DNA from: VRUE01 sp963837735
GTDB lineage: Bacteria > Actinomycetota > Thermoleophilia > Solirubrobacterales > 70-9
Length of the DNA: 64,000 nucleotides
NCBI GenBank assembly: GCA_963837735.1
Contig: CAWIOM010000004.1
Span: 372,001-436,000, forward strand
Direction: 5' to 3'
The position numbers and the translations under genes were made by a program. The stretch's first letter is position 1. Each line of letters starts with the position of its first letter. Below the pieces are notes generated by a model. That model searched no databases. It saw only the letters and a list, made by a program, of their open reading frames with translations, and was not told the origin of the DNA. Below are positions 17,998 to 28,260 of the stretch, in pieces.

Positions 17998-20900
17998 ATG
18001 GCAGAGCGTGATTTCCCAGCCGCTACCCGCGAGCGCGTCGTCGTCTTCGACGGCGGCATGGGCGCCACCCTGGAGCAGTTCGAGCTGACCGAGGAGGACT
18101 ACGGCGGCCTCAGGGCAAATGCCACGAGGCGCTGGTCCTCAACCGTCCCGACGTGATCGAGGGCGTCCATGCCTCGATGCTCGAAGCCGGTGCCGAGGTG
18201 GTCGAGACCGACACCTTCCAGGGCTCGCGACTGAAGCTCGAGGAGTGGGGCCTTGGCGAGCACACGCTCGAGATCAACACGAAGGCCGCGGAAATCGCCC
18301 GCAAGGCGGCGGGGGACGAGCGCTTCGTCGCCGGCTCGATCGGTCCGACCGGCTTCCTCCCCGCCTCCACCGACCCGACCCTGGGCGACATCTCCTTCGG
18401 CAAGCTGGTCGAGGTCTTCGCCGAGCAGGCGAAGGGCCTGGTCGAAGGGGGCGCCGACCTGATCATCATCGAGACCGCGCAGGACATCCTCGAGGTCAAG
18501 GCGTCGATCTTCGGCGCCCGCGAGGCCTTCAAGGAGACCGGCCGCACGCTGCCGATCCAGACCAGCGTCTCCCTCCTCCCCAACGGCGGCAAGATGCTGC
18601 TCGGCACCGACATCCAGGCGGTGCTGACGACGCTGGCGGCGCTCGACGTCGACGTGATCGGGCTCAACTGCTCGACCGGGCCCGAGGACATGCGCGACGC
18701 GATCCGCTTTCTCGGTGAGACCAGCCCGTTGCCGGTGCACTGCATCCCCAACGCGGGCCTGCCCCTGCAGGGCCCCGACGGCGAGACGATCTTCCCCGAA
18801 GAGCCCGGGCCCCTGGCGGCGACGCTGGGCGAGTTTGTCGAGCGTTACGGCGTCGGCATCGTCGGCGGCTGCTGCGGGACCACGCCCGAGCACATCGCCG
18901 CGATCCGCGAGCGCTGTGGCGGGCACACCCCCGGAGAGCGGCCCGCCAAGGGCCAGATCGAGGTCTCCTCGATGATGACCTCCACCCCGCTCGTGCAGGA
19001 GCCGCGCCCGACCCTGGTCGGCGAGCGCGTCAACTCGCAGGGCTCGAAAAAGGCCAAGGAACTGCTGCTGGCCGACGACTACGACGGTCTCGTCCAGGTC
19101 GCCGAAGACCAGGTGGAAGGCGGCGCCCACGTGCTCGACGTCTGCGTCGCACTGACCGAGCGCCAAGACGAGGACGAGCAGATGAGCGCTGTGGTCAAGC
19201 GCGTCTCGCTGACCCAGCCGGCGCCGATCCAGGTCGACTCGACCGAACCCGAGGTGCTGAAGGCGGCGCTCGAGACGATCCCCGGACGGGCGATCGTCAA
19301 CTCGATCAACCTCGAGGCGGGTCGCGACAAGGCCGACACAGGTGATCCCGCTGGCAAAGGCGCACGGCGCGGCGCTGATCGCGCTGACCATCGACGAGGT
19401 CGGGATGGCGAAGACCGCGGAGCGCAAGGTCGAGATCGCGCAGCGGATCCGCGAGATCGCCTGCGCCGAGCACGGCCTCGAACCCGAGGCGCTGATCTTC
19501 GACGCGCTCACCTTCACGCTGACCACCGGCGACGAGGAGTGGCGGCCGTCGGCGGTCGAGACGATCGAGGGCATCCGCCGGATCAAGGCCGAGATCCCCG
19601 GCGTCAAGACCTCGCTCGGCGTCTCCAACGTCTCCTTCGGGGTCTCGCCGCGGCCGCGCGCGGTCCTCAACTCGGTCTTCCTCCATCACTGCGTCGAGGC
19701 CGGCCTCGACCTGGCGATGGTCAACCCGAACCACATCACGCCCTACTAGGAGATCTCCGACGAGGAGCGCGAGCTGACCGACGACCTCGTCTTCAACCGC
19801 CGCGAGGACGCGCTCGAGCGCTTCATCTCCCACTTCGAGTCCCAGGGCGAGGAGGCCGAGGCCGAGACCGCCGACCCGACCGCGGGCATGGAGCCCGAGG
19901 AGGCGCTGCACTGGCACATCCTGCGCCGCAAGAAGGACGGGGTCGAGGACCAGATCGAGCGCTCGGTCGAGAAGATCGGTGCCGTCCCGACCCTGAACGA
20001 GGTGCTGCTGCCGGCGATGAAGGAGGTCGGCGACAAATTCGGCGCCGGCGAACTGATCCTGCCCTTCGTCCTGCAGTCGGCGGAAGTCGATGAAGCGCGC
20101 CGTCGCCCAGCTCGAGAACCACCTCGACCGGATCGACGGGCACACCAAGGGCAAGGTGGTGATCGCGACCGTCTTCGGCGACGTCCACGACATCGGCAAG
20201 TCGCTCGTCAACACGATCCTCACCAACAACGGCTACACGGTGATCGACCTCGGCAAGCAGGTCCCGGTCGACGCGATCATCGAGGCGGCGGTCGAGAACG
20301 AGGCCGACGCGATCGGCCTCTCCGCCCTGCTCGTCTCGACCTCGAAGCAGATGCCGACCTGCATCCAGGAGCTTCATCAACGCGGGCTCGAGTTCCCGGT
20401 GCTGATCGGCGGAGCCGCGATCAACCGCGACTTCGGCCGCCGCACGCTCTACCCGAAGGGCCGGGAGTCCGACGAGGTCTATGAGCCCGGGGTCTTCTAC
20501 TGCAAGGACGCCTTCCAGGGGCTCGACACGATGGACGCGCTCGTCGACGACGAGGCGCGGGCGGCGCTGGTCGAGCGGATCCGCGGCGAGGCGAAGCAGC
20601 TGCGCGAGAAGCCGGTCGTAATCGACGACTCGCCGCCGACCACCGACTCAAGCGTGCGCTCGGCCGCCGCCACCGACAACCCGATCCCGGCGCCTCCGTT
20701 CCTGGGCGTTCGCGAGCCCGACGTCGACCTCGCCGAGGTATTCCCCCACCTCGACCGCCACGTGCTCTTCAAGCTGCACTGGGGCGGCCGGGGGGTCAAG
20801 GGCGAGGCCTGGCGCGAACTGGTCGAGGGCACCGACGAGGAGGAGGGCTTCGCCCCCCGCCTCGAGCGGATGTGGCGCGAGCAGGACTACCTCAACCCGC

Positions 20901-21587
20901 GGGCGCGACACGGCTATTTCCCGGCAAACGCGGATGGCAATGAGCTGGTCGTGTTCGACCCGGAGGACCCCGATCGCGAGCTCGAGCGGCTCGTCTTCCC
21001 GCGTCAGCCCAAGCACGACAGGATCTGCCTTGCGGACTTCTTCCGTCCGCTGGACACGGGCGAGCGCGACATCGTCGCCCTGCAGGGAGTCACCGTCGGC
21101 CCCGAGGTCACCGAGCTGATCGAGCGGCTCGAGTCCGAAGGCGAGTTCGCCGAGCAGCTCTACGTCCACGGTCTCGGCGTGCAGTCGGCCGAGGGCCTCG
21201 CCGAGTGGCTGCACTCGCGGATCCGCGACGAGCTCGCGATCGCCGCCGACCAGGGCCGTCGATACTCGTGGGGCTACCCCGCCTGCCCCGACCAGTCCGA
21301 GCACGAGAAGGTCTGGCGCCTGCTCGGCCTCGAGGAGATCGGGATGACCCTCTCGGCGGCTACGCGGTGACGCCCGAGCAATCGACGGTGGCGATCGTCG
21401 CCCACCATCCCCAGGCGGTCTACTTCGGGATGAAGTCCGGCTTCATCCCGGACGGCCGGGCGCCCGACGAGTTGATCGCCGGCACCGACCGGGGCGGCCA
21501 GGCTGCCGCCGGAGTCCGACCCGGATGCCGACGGCTCCGACCGAGGGCGACTCGGAGCAGGTGCCGGCCGACGCCGTGGGCGGCTGA
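17998..21587 (+). CDS. metH: Cobalamin-dependent methionine synthase (frame broken five times)
   Basis: Transfers the methyl group of 5-methyltetrahydrofolate to homocysteine via cobalamin. All modules are present: homocysteine domain (VVFDGGMGATLEQF at the start, zinc ligands in VGGCCGTTPEH), folate domain (GERVNSQGSKKAKELL, with a DALTFTLTTG segment), cap and cobalamin domain (VFGDVHDIGKSLV, with the cobalt-binding His), and AdoMet activation domain (SWGYPACPDQSEH, then GYAVTPEQSTVAIVAHHPQA). Breaks: a lost base near 18112, an extra base near 19337, TAG at 19747-19749 in PYxEISDEE, an extra base near 20086 and a lost base near 21360. The C-terminal end at 21587 is estimated. Such clustered single-base breaks in a complete gene look like consensus errors. 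Confidence 0.85.
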
Positions 21588-21633
21588 GCGGGTGCCGCGG
21601 GCCGGCGGCGCCAGGCTGACCGGAAAGTGCCGG

Positions 21634-21665
21634 GCCGTCGTCGGAGCGAATGCTCCGACGACGGC
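21634..21665. terminator. 14-bp perfect hairpin between convergent genes
   Basis: Arms 21634-21647 and 21652-21665 (GCCGTCGTCGGAGC and its complement) enclose a GAAT loop. It lies between the end of metH and the end of the leftward secreted-protein gene, the expected place for a bidirectional terminator. No T-run is present, as is common in very GC-rich genomes. Confidence 0.65.
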
Positions 21666-21693
21666 TACCGCGTATCGACCCGCTGCCGCATGG

Positions 21694-22294
21694 CTAGCGC
21701 CGGGCGAAGGGGTCGATGTACAGGTCGTCGACCTGCCAGTTGCCGGTCGAGTCCAGCGGCGTGACGCGGATCTCAATCGAGCTCGGGATCAACGTCCCGA
21801 CGATCGTCGAGAGGGTGAGGACGGTGGACTGCGGATCCGTCGGCGTCCACTCCGAGCCCGCGGTCACGGTGCCGAGCGTCTGAGTGCGGAGCAGGCCGAG
21901 CAACCTGTAGCTGGCCGTCACCCGCAGCCGGGAGCGCGGGTCGCCGGTGTTGCGGGCCATCATCCGGAACACCGGGGTGTCGATCGCCATGCAGACCGGC
22001 GGGCTGCCCGGCTGAGCTGCCGGCCGGAAGCGCCAAAGAGGTCCTGTCGCTGCCGCTGTTGAGGTTGTAGGTCTCGTTTCCGGAAACCGGCTTGGCGCCG
22101 CCGGAGAGACTCCACCCGCTTGCGCCGGCCTCGAAGCCGCCGTCGGGGGCGAGCACGTAATTGCGTGAGTCCTTCCAGGGACTGAAGGCGGGCTTGGCGC
22201 CGGCGGAGGGGCAGGACGCCGCCTGGGCGGTCCCGGCGAATGCGATCAGCGCAACCAGCGCGGTGAGCATCGCGAGAATCGTCTTGGGCTTCAT
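21694..22294 (-). CDS. Secreted protein of unknown function under a riboswitch (frameshift near 22015)
   Basis: About 200 residues with a clear signal peptide (MKPKTILAMLTALVALIAFA, cut near AQA/AS). The mature part looks like a beta-rich, carbohydrate-binding-like fold: GGFEAGASGWSLSGGAKPV, MAIDTPVFRMMARNTG, LRVTASYRLLG, QVDDLYIDPFARR. Such GGFE...W...G starts are common in CBM-type or discoidin-like jelly rolls, but I cannot name a family. An inserted base near 22015 joins the two frames. ATG 22294 has GGAAAGG upstream. It sits behind a cyclic-di-GMP riboswitch, so it is probably a surface or matrix protein. Confidence 0.65.
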
Positions 22295-22311
22295 TCGGGG
22301 TAAACCTTTCC

Positions 22312-22432
22312 TGTCGCATGCCAAACAGCCTGGTCATCACGACCAAGCTGGCAGTTGAGCCGTCTCCGGCGGAAGCCGGAGACCTCTGACTTTGCGCCCC
22401 CGCCTCGCGACAGGTTTGCCCTTATTCAGCTG
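22312..22432 (-). promoter_or_regulatory. Cyclic-di-GMP-I (GEMM) riboswitch
   Basis: On the minus strand the leader of the secreted-protein gene begins with AGGGCAAACC, then a stem closed by a GCGA tetraloop, then GGGCGCAAAG. This order matches the GEMM-I core (GGGCAAACC, GNRA hairpin, ACGCAAAG). A 9-bp hairpin with a GGAA loop follows (22362-22383), and then a long hairpin CCAGC..GGTC/GACC..GCTG that could be P3 or the expression platform. The next gene to the right encodes an HD-GYP enzyme that hydrolyses the same ligand. The remaining leader, 22433-22617, holds only an 8-bp hairpin at 22456-22477. Confidence 0.7.
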
Positions 22433-22617
22433 ACTTATGTGGGAATGCCTGCCTGGGATCGACTCGGAGGTCGATCCGGTCTGAGAAATCTCGAACATGC
22501 GTCTACTCAATTTCGTCGATCACTCCGCGGCACCCTGCGGATCCATTTCTTCGCTAAGAGGTGGGGCGGGGGCGCCGATAGAACGAGGCACGGCCCCGCG
22601 GCGCGGCCCTGCGCCTG

Positions 22618-23952
22618 ATGGCAACCGTCACCGAGACACCCGAACTGGAGCGCCTGTTCGCCGTCGGCCGCGCTCGCGCCAGGCTGCGCGCCGACGGTCG
22701 CGAGCGCCTGGTCGAGGCCGTCGTCGCCGCCTCCTTCCTGCTCGTCGCCCTGGTCGATGGCGCTGGCGTTCTCCTCGCCGCGCTCGCTGGAGCTCGAGCT
22801 CGCTCTTCTTCCTCGTCGCCGCCTACGTGATCGCCTGCCGTGCCCAGTTCGAGATCGCCGACGGGTACACGGTGCCGACCGAGCTCGTCCTGGTGCCGAT
22901 GCTGTTCCTCCTGCCGACCCCGGTCGTGCCGCTCATCGTCAGCCTCAGCTGGGCCCTCGGACGGCTGCTCGACTATGCCTCCGGCGAGACCAACATCGCC
23001 CGCGCCTTCCACGTCTTCGGCGACTGCTGGCACTCGGTCGGGCCCGCCCTCGTCCTGATCGTCGCCGGCGCCCAGGTCTTCGCCTGGGACGAGTGGCCGA
23101 TCTACGTGCTCGCGCTGGGCGCCCAGTTCGCCTTCGACTTCGCGGCAACCTCGATCCGGGGCCGGTTGATCGACGGCATCCCGCCGAGGGACGGGATCCG
23201 CGCTGATGGCGCCCGTCTACGCCCTCGACGCCTCCCTCGCCCCGGTCGGCCTGCTGGCGACGGTCGCGGCGATCTCGATCGGCCCGGCGGTCTGCCTGCT
23301 GGTGATCCCCCTGGCGGGCGTGCTCGCGATCCTCTCGCGCGAGCGCCAGGCGCGGATCGACCAGGCGCTCGAGCTGAGCGAGGCCTACCAGGGCACGGCG
23401 CTGCTGCTCGGCGACGTGGTCGAGGCCGACGACGCCTACACGGGCAGCCACAGCCGCGGCGTCGTCGAACTATCGCTCGGGGTCGCCGACAGGCTCGGCC
23501 TCGGACTGCGCCAGCGGCGCGACGTCGAGTTCGCCGCCCTCCTCCACGACGTCGGCAAGATCGCCGTGCCGAAGGAGATCATCAACAAGGACGGCCCGCT
23601 CGACGAGGACGAGTGGAAGATCATGCGCCGCCACACGATCGAGGGCGAGGAGATGCTGAAGCGGGTCGGCGGCGTGCTGGCCGACGTCGGCCGGATCGTG
23701 CGCTCCTCGCATGAGCACTACGACGGAAGCGGCTACCCGGACGGCCTGGCCGGCGAGGAGATACCGATCGAGGCCCGGATCGTGACCTGCTGCGACGCCT
23801 TCAGCGCGATGACGACGACCCGCTCCTACCGCAGGGCGATGCCAATCGAAGCGGCGATCGCCGAGCTGCGGGCCTGCGCCGGGACCCAGTTCGACCCCCG
23901 GGTCGCCGCGGTGCTCGAGGAGCTCTCGGGCGAGCCGCCCGCGGGCACCTAG
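22618..23952 (+). CDS. Membrane-bound HD-GYP phosphodiesterase (two frameshifts)
   Basis: About 445 residues. The N-terminal half has several membrane helices (LVEAVVAASFLLVALV, ELVLVPMLFLLPTPVVPLIV, WPIYVLALGAQFAFDF), probably a sensor. The C-terminal half is an HD-GYP domain with LLHDVGKIAVP, the helix RHTIEGEEML and SSHEHYDGSGYPDGL, so the metal ligands for cyclic-di-GMP hydrolysis are present. Frame changes near 22795 and 23200 are needed. It ends 3 bp before the stop of the convergent fusion gene. Likely substrate is cyclic-di-GMP, the ligand of the neighbouring riboswitch. Confidence 0.8.
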
Positions 23953-23955
23953 GAA

Positions 23956-26272
23956 CTAGACAGTCTCGCGGGCGGCGCCGCGGGGGGGCGGCTTCGCCTG
24001 CAGCCGCACCGGGCGAGGCGGAGAGCGCCTGCATCCGCAGGTCGCTCCAGGTCAGCCCCTCGCGGACCAGCGACGGCAGGCCGAGGACCACGGCGGTCGC
24101 GATCTCGATCGCCTGCAGGACGACGCCGTAGGCGAGGGCGTCGGCGTGGCTGATCCCCCAGCCCGTGCTGAGCACGCTGATCACCGCCCACTGGAAGATG
24201 CCGATGTTCGAAGGGGTTACCGGCACGACCGCCGTGACGTTGACCGCGAAGAGGACCGCGGCGGCGGCACCGATCCCGGCCTTCCCGTCCAGGCCCAGTG
24301 CGGTGAGCAGCGCCCAGCAGGAGGCGAGCTGGATCGCCCAGGCACCGAGCTGGGCCGAGGCGGCGGCCAGCCCCTGCCGGGGGTGGCGGAACACGGCCAG
24401 CCCGGCCCGGACCTGGATCAGGGCGCGGTGCAGGGCCGCCCCGATCCGCGCCAGCCGGCCGCTGCCGCTGCGTCGAGTGAGGACCGGGGCGACCAGGAGC
24501 GCGATCAGGACGACGAAGGGGACGAAGCTGAAGGCGAAGATCTTCTGCGTGCTGTCGGCGAAGAGGTCGGTGGTCGAGACGATGATCGCCCCGAGCAGGA
24601 TCAGGGCGACGATGTTGAGCAGGGTCTGCGAGGCGAGCGTGCCGACGATCACGGGAAACGTTTCCCGCATCCGACCTGTCCTGCGCGAGAGCGAGAGCGC
24701 CCTCGCGGGCTCGCCGAGGCGAGCCGGGAGGGTCGCCGACATCAGCACCCCGATCATCGTCGCCGAGGTGACGTCACGGCGGCGCACAGGACGGTTGGGG
24801 AGCGCCGCCCTGACGATCCAGTACCAGGACGCGGCCCGGAAGAAGAGCGAGAGGACCATCAGGCCGAACGCGATCAGCACCCAGGTCGCGTCCGAGTGGA
24901 CGATGCTCTCGACGACGTTGTCGACGCCGATCCTGCGGGCGGCGAGCAGGGTGAGGCCGACCCCGAGGAGGGCGGCAACCCCGAGGCCTGCGCGGCGGGC
25001 GATCTGGCGCCGGCGGCTGCCGCCTCGAGCGAGCGGCGGGTCGAGGGAGGGCAGGCGCTCCGGCGGGGCCGGCGGGTCGCCGTCGGCCGGGCGGTAGCCG
25101 GCCCAGGCCGCGAACCTTTCGCCGGCGGTGACCGGCGCGGGCGCCTCGATCGCCTGCTCGTAGACCTCGGTGACCCGGTCGGCAACATGCGGCCAGGCGT
25201 AGCGTTCGGCGCTGCGCCTGGCCGCCTCGCCCATCTCCGCGAGGCGCTCCGGTTCGTGATGTGCGCGCTGCAGCTCCTCCGCCAGGCGCTGCGGGTCGGC
25301 GGGCGGAACGAGGACGCCGTCGACGCCGTCGGTGACGACGTCGCTGTAGCCGGCGATCGCCGAGGCGATCACCGGGGTGCCGGCGGCGAAGGCCTCGGTG
25401 AGGACCATCCCGAAGCTCTCCCCCGAGAGCGACGGCGCGCAGAGCAGGTCGGCGTCGTGGAGATGGCCCCAGAGCTCAGGCCCCGAGACCCGACCGGGAA
25501 GGTCGATGAAGCGCATCGTTTCCGGGTCGGCGAGGAAGCGCAGGACATCGCCCTTCTCAGCGCCGATCACGGTCAGCCGGCAGGGCACGTGCTCGGCCAG
25601 GGCGCCGAAGGCGCTGAGCAGGACCGGCAGCCCCTTGCGCTCCTCGGCCCGGCCGACGAAGACGACACGCAGCTCCTCGGAGGGAGGCTTCGGACCGCTC
25701 GGCGCGGCGGCCAGGTCGACGCCGTTGGGGATGATCTCGTAGCGGCCGCCGAACCAGCGCCGCCCGGTCCAGGCAGCCGCCTCGGAGACGGCGATGCGGG
25801 CGGCGAGCCGATTGAAGACGCGCCGGGCGCCGAAAGCCGTGCCGATGTAGTTGGGGATCGCCGTCGTCGAGTAGGTGTGGAAGGTGCCGACCGCCGGAGC
25901 GGGCGCGCCGAGGGCCGCGAACCAGCTGACGAGGGGCACGATCGGCTCGTGGATGTGGATGACGTCGAAATCGCCCTCGCGCAGCTCACGGCGCGGGTCG
26001 CGGATGCCCCTCGGCGTGGCCGAGATGTTCGAGATCGCGCCGTTGGCGCCGACTCCGATCGAGCGCCCGACCGGGACCAGATAGTCGGGGAGATCGCGCG
26101 TTTCGGGCGCAGCACGGTGCGCCAGCCGGCTGAGCCGGCCCGGGGGGTCGTAGGGGGCGAGCACGCGCACGTGGTGGCCGCGGCCGAGGAACTCCTCGGC
26201 CAGCGCCTCGACGTGCCGGTTCACGCCGCCCTGGTAGGACCAGGAATATGGCGAGACGACGGCAATCCGCAC
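23956..26272 (-). CDS. Glycosyltransferase family 4 fused to a UPF0104/LPG-synthase-type membrane flippase domain
   Basis: About 770 residues. Residues 1-380 are a GT-B glycosyltransferase: SYQGGVNRHVEALAEEFL, then VFVGRAEERKGL (donor site) and APSLSGESFGMVLTEAFAAG with the E-x7-E motif. Residues 430-750 are a lysylphosphatidylglycerol-synthase-TM/UPF0104-type domain with about eight helices (SATLPARLGEPARALSLSR, AAVLFAVNVTAVVPVTPSNIG). The chain probably builds and moves a glycolipid. A G-run of seven near 23981-23990 likely has one base too many; correcting it gives a tail ending in GAARETV and a stop at 23956, just clear of the HD-GYP gene. Confidence 0.8.
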
Positions 26273-26278
26273 GAAGGG

Positions 26279-28256
26279 CTAAGGGTAACGGCGGCGTGCG
26301 TCGTCCGCCTCGGCCCAGGCGAAACCGGCGAAGACGAGCAGGTACGCGGTCCCGATCTCCAGCAGAAGGGCGCCGGAGTCGTTCGCCAGCGTCCCGGCCA
26401 GGGTCGCCGCCAGTGCCCCGGCGAGGCCCGCTCGGAAGGCGCGGCGGCCGTTGAGCCAGGCCGCGATCCGGTCACGCTGGACGATCGCCAGCACGGCGAC
26501 CGCGGCCAGGAGGGGCAGGAAGACGAAGACGATCGGCCGGGCGAAGCTGTGCGCGGAGAGCTGCAGCCGGCGTTGGGCGACCTCGGCAAGCTGATCGAGC
26601 CCGCCGGCGTCGAGAACCGACCGGGTCAGGTGAGCGTCGCCGCCGGACAGGAGATCGACCAGGGCCAGCAATGCCGACGGCCGCGAAGGGGGCGGCGGTC
26701 GCGAGGAGCAGCGCCCGGCGCCGGCCTCCGCCGACGATCGCCGCCGCGACCGCGGCGCCCAGCGGAAGCACGATCGCGGCGCCGACGTCGGCGCCGAACC
26801 GCCCCGCGGCGAAGACGAAGGCTGCGACAAGACCGGCGAGGAGGAACGCCGCCGCCGAGCCTCGCCGCGAGGCGTCGGGGGCGAAGCCGGTCAGCGCCGC
26901 GCCGGTGCCGGCGACGACCAGCACGGCGAGCAACGCCTCGAGCTCGTTGCCGATCCCGTAGAAGCGGACGCCGAGGCCCGGGTTCGGGCCGAGGAGCGAG
27001 AGCGACGTGAGCGGCGATCCGGCGATGACGTCGACCGCGTAGGCGAGCGCGGTCAGGCCGCTGGCAGCCGCCGAGCGCCCTGTAGCCGCCCAGTGCCGCC
27101 AGCGTCGCCGCGGCAAGCAGCGGCGCACCGAAGATCGTCACCAGCTGTTCGACCCCCTGGCCCGGATCGAGCGCAGCGCCGAGCAGGAGGACGAGCGGCA
27201 GGTAGACCACCGACAGGCCCGCGACCCTGACGCCCGCCGGGGCCAGCCGGCCGCGGGTCAGGGCGGCGAAGAGGGAGAGCAGGACGAGCCAGACGAGCAG
27301 GGCGAAGCCGATCACCGGCCCGCGCCGCTCGGGGATCGCCGTCATCCGCCGAGCCGAGCGATTCGACGGCGGCCGGGTCGACGTCGCCCTCGCTGCGGAT
27401 CGGCTGCCCGTTCATCTCCGTTGGAACCTCGGCGCCGAGGAATTCGAGGATCGTCGGCGCGAGGTCGGTGGAGAGGACGTAGCCGTCGAGTGCGGGTGCT
27501 GTCCGAGGTCAGGTTGCCGTCGAAACCCTCGCCGGCGATCCCGATCGCAAGCTGCTCGTCCTTCGCCGGGGGCGGCTTCTCCAGGGCAATCAGGAGGTCG
27601 TTGCCGCCGAGCTCGCGCGCCAAGGACGGCAGCGCCCTCAGGGTCGAGCTTCGAACTTCGAAGGTTGGGGCAGCGTCAGGGTGGGGGGTTTCGCTTAACT
27701 TTTTCCGACCCTCCGGCTTGGCTGACGCCTCGGGCCGGGGCGCGGAAAAAGTACAAGACGCTCCACCCCCCACCCTGACCCCGATGCCGGAGCTTCGAAG
27801 CGTCGACTGCAGGAGCCCCGGAACGATGTCGGCGGGAGCGGAATCGGCGCGGGAGAGCACAGCTGCCCAGGCGGAGCAGTCCCGGCCGAGAGCGGGTAGC
27901 TGAGAGTCGTACAACGAGTCGAAGACCCGATTCCCCTGCCCGATATCGAGGTAGGTCTGCTCCGCCGGCACAGACCCCAAGCCCGCGGAGAGCAGCCCCG
28001 GAGACAACCCCGCCCCCGCAAGCTGATCGACGCTCGTGCCCGTCGGCAAAAGCACCATCGTCACCTGGGTGGATTTGGCTTGGAGCTTAGGTTCCGGAGC
28101 TTGTGCCGGGGCTCGGGTAGGGGGTGGAGCGTCTTGTACTTTTTCGTCGTGAGAACCTCGGACAGCCGCCTCCGCCCGATCGAAAAAGTTAAGCGGAACC
28201 CCCTGCCCGAGCCCCACCCAAACCCCAAGAGCAAAGCCGCATACCGCTATCTTCAC
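26279..28256 (-). CDS. Multi-pass membrane protein with phosphatase/sulfatase-like ectodomain (frameshifts; two palindromic repeats inside)
   Basis: About 655 residues if four indels (near 26672, 27062, 27352, 27492) are corrected. From a GTG at 28256 the protein has a hydrophobic start, then an outside domain (TMVLLPTGTSVDQLAGAGL, TYLDIGQGNRVFDSLYDSQL) whose DGYVLSTDLAPTILEFLGAE ending is typical of alkaline-phosphatase-superfamily members. The second half has about eight membrane helices (VIGFALLVWLVLLSLFAALT to LEIGTAYLLVFAGFAW). Two family-2 repeats lie in the reading frame (27675-27779 and 28108-28215) and stay open. It ends 6 bp before the glycosyltransferase start, so the two are probably an operon acting on envelope glycans. 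Confidence 0.65.
27675..27779 (-). repeat. Palindromic repeat, family 2, copy A, inside a coding sequence
   Basis: Outer arms 27675-27688 and 27766-27779 pair perfectly over 14 bp; inner arms 27698-27707 and 27743-27752 pair over 10 bp around a 35-nt loop. The inner strands (CGCTTAACTTTTTCCG and CGGAAAAAGTACAAGACG..) are shared with copy B. The host reading frame stays open through the repeat, adding about 35 residues rich in Pro, Glu and Lys (SAPRPEASAKPEGRKK) with no counterpart expected in the fold. Confidence 0.75.
28108..28215 (+). repeat. Palindromic repeat, family 2, copy B (inverted), inside the same coding sequence
   Basis: Outer arms 28108-28124 and 28199-28215 pair over 17 bp with one G-T wobble; inner arms 28138-28146 and 28181-28189 pair over 9 bp around a 34-nt loop. 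Positions 28125-28144 are identical over 20 nt to the complement of copy A, and 28181-28197 nearly so. The outer arms and loop are unrelated to copy A. It encodes the segment just after the start of the host protein (about VPLNFFDRAEAAVRG). Confidence 0.75.
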
Positions 28257-28260
28257 CAAG

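Noticed and set aside
17998..21587. metH read as a decayed pseudogene.
   Set aside because: All catalytic motifs and the riboswitch remain and breaks are single bases like those in other conserved genes, so sequencing error is more likely.
24146..27010. A 954-codon open frame on the plus strand.
   Set aside because: It is antisense to the glycosyltransferase-flippase and membrane-protein genes. Long shadow frames are common at this GC content, and its composition is Arg/Ala/Gly-rich without motifs.
27675..28215. Palindrome family 2 as transcription terminators.
   Set aside because: Both lie inside an open reading frame in opposite orientations and one sits near the gene start, where a terminator would abort the transcript.
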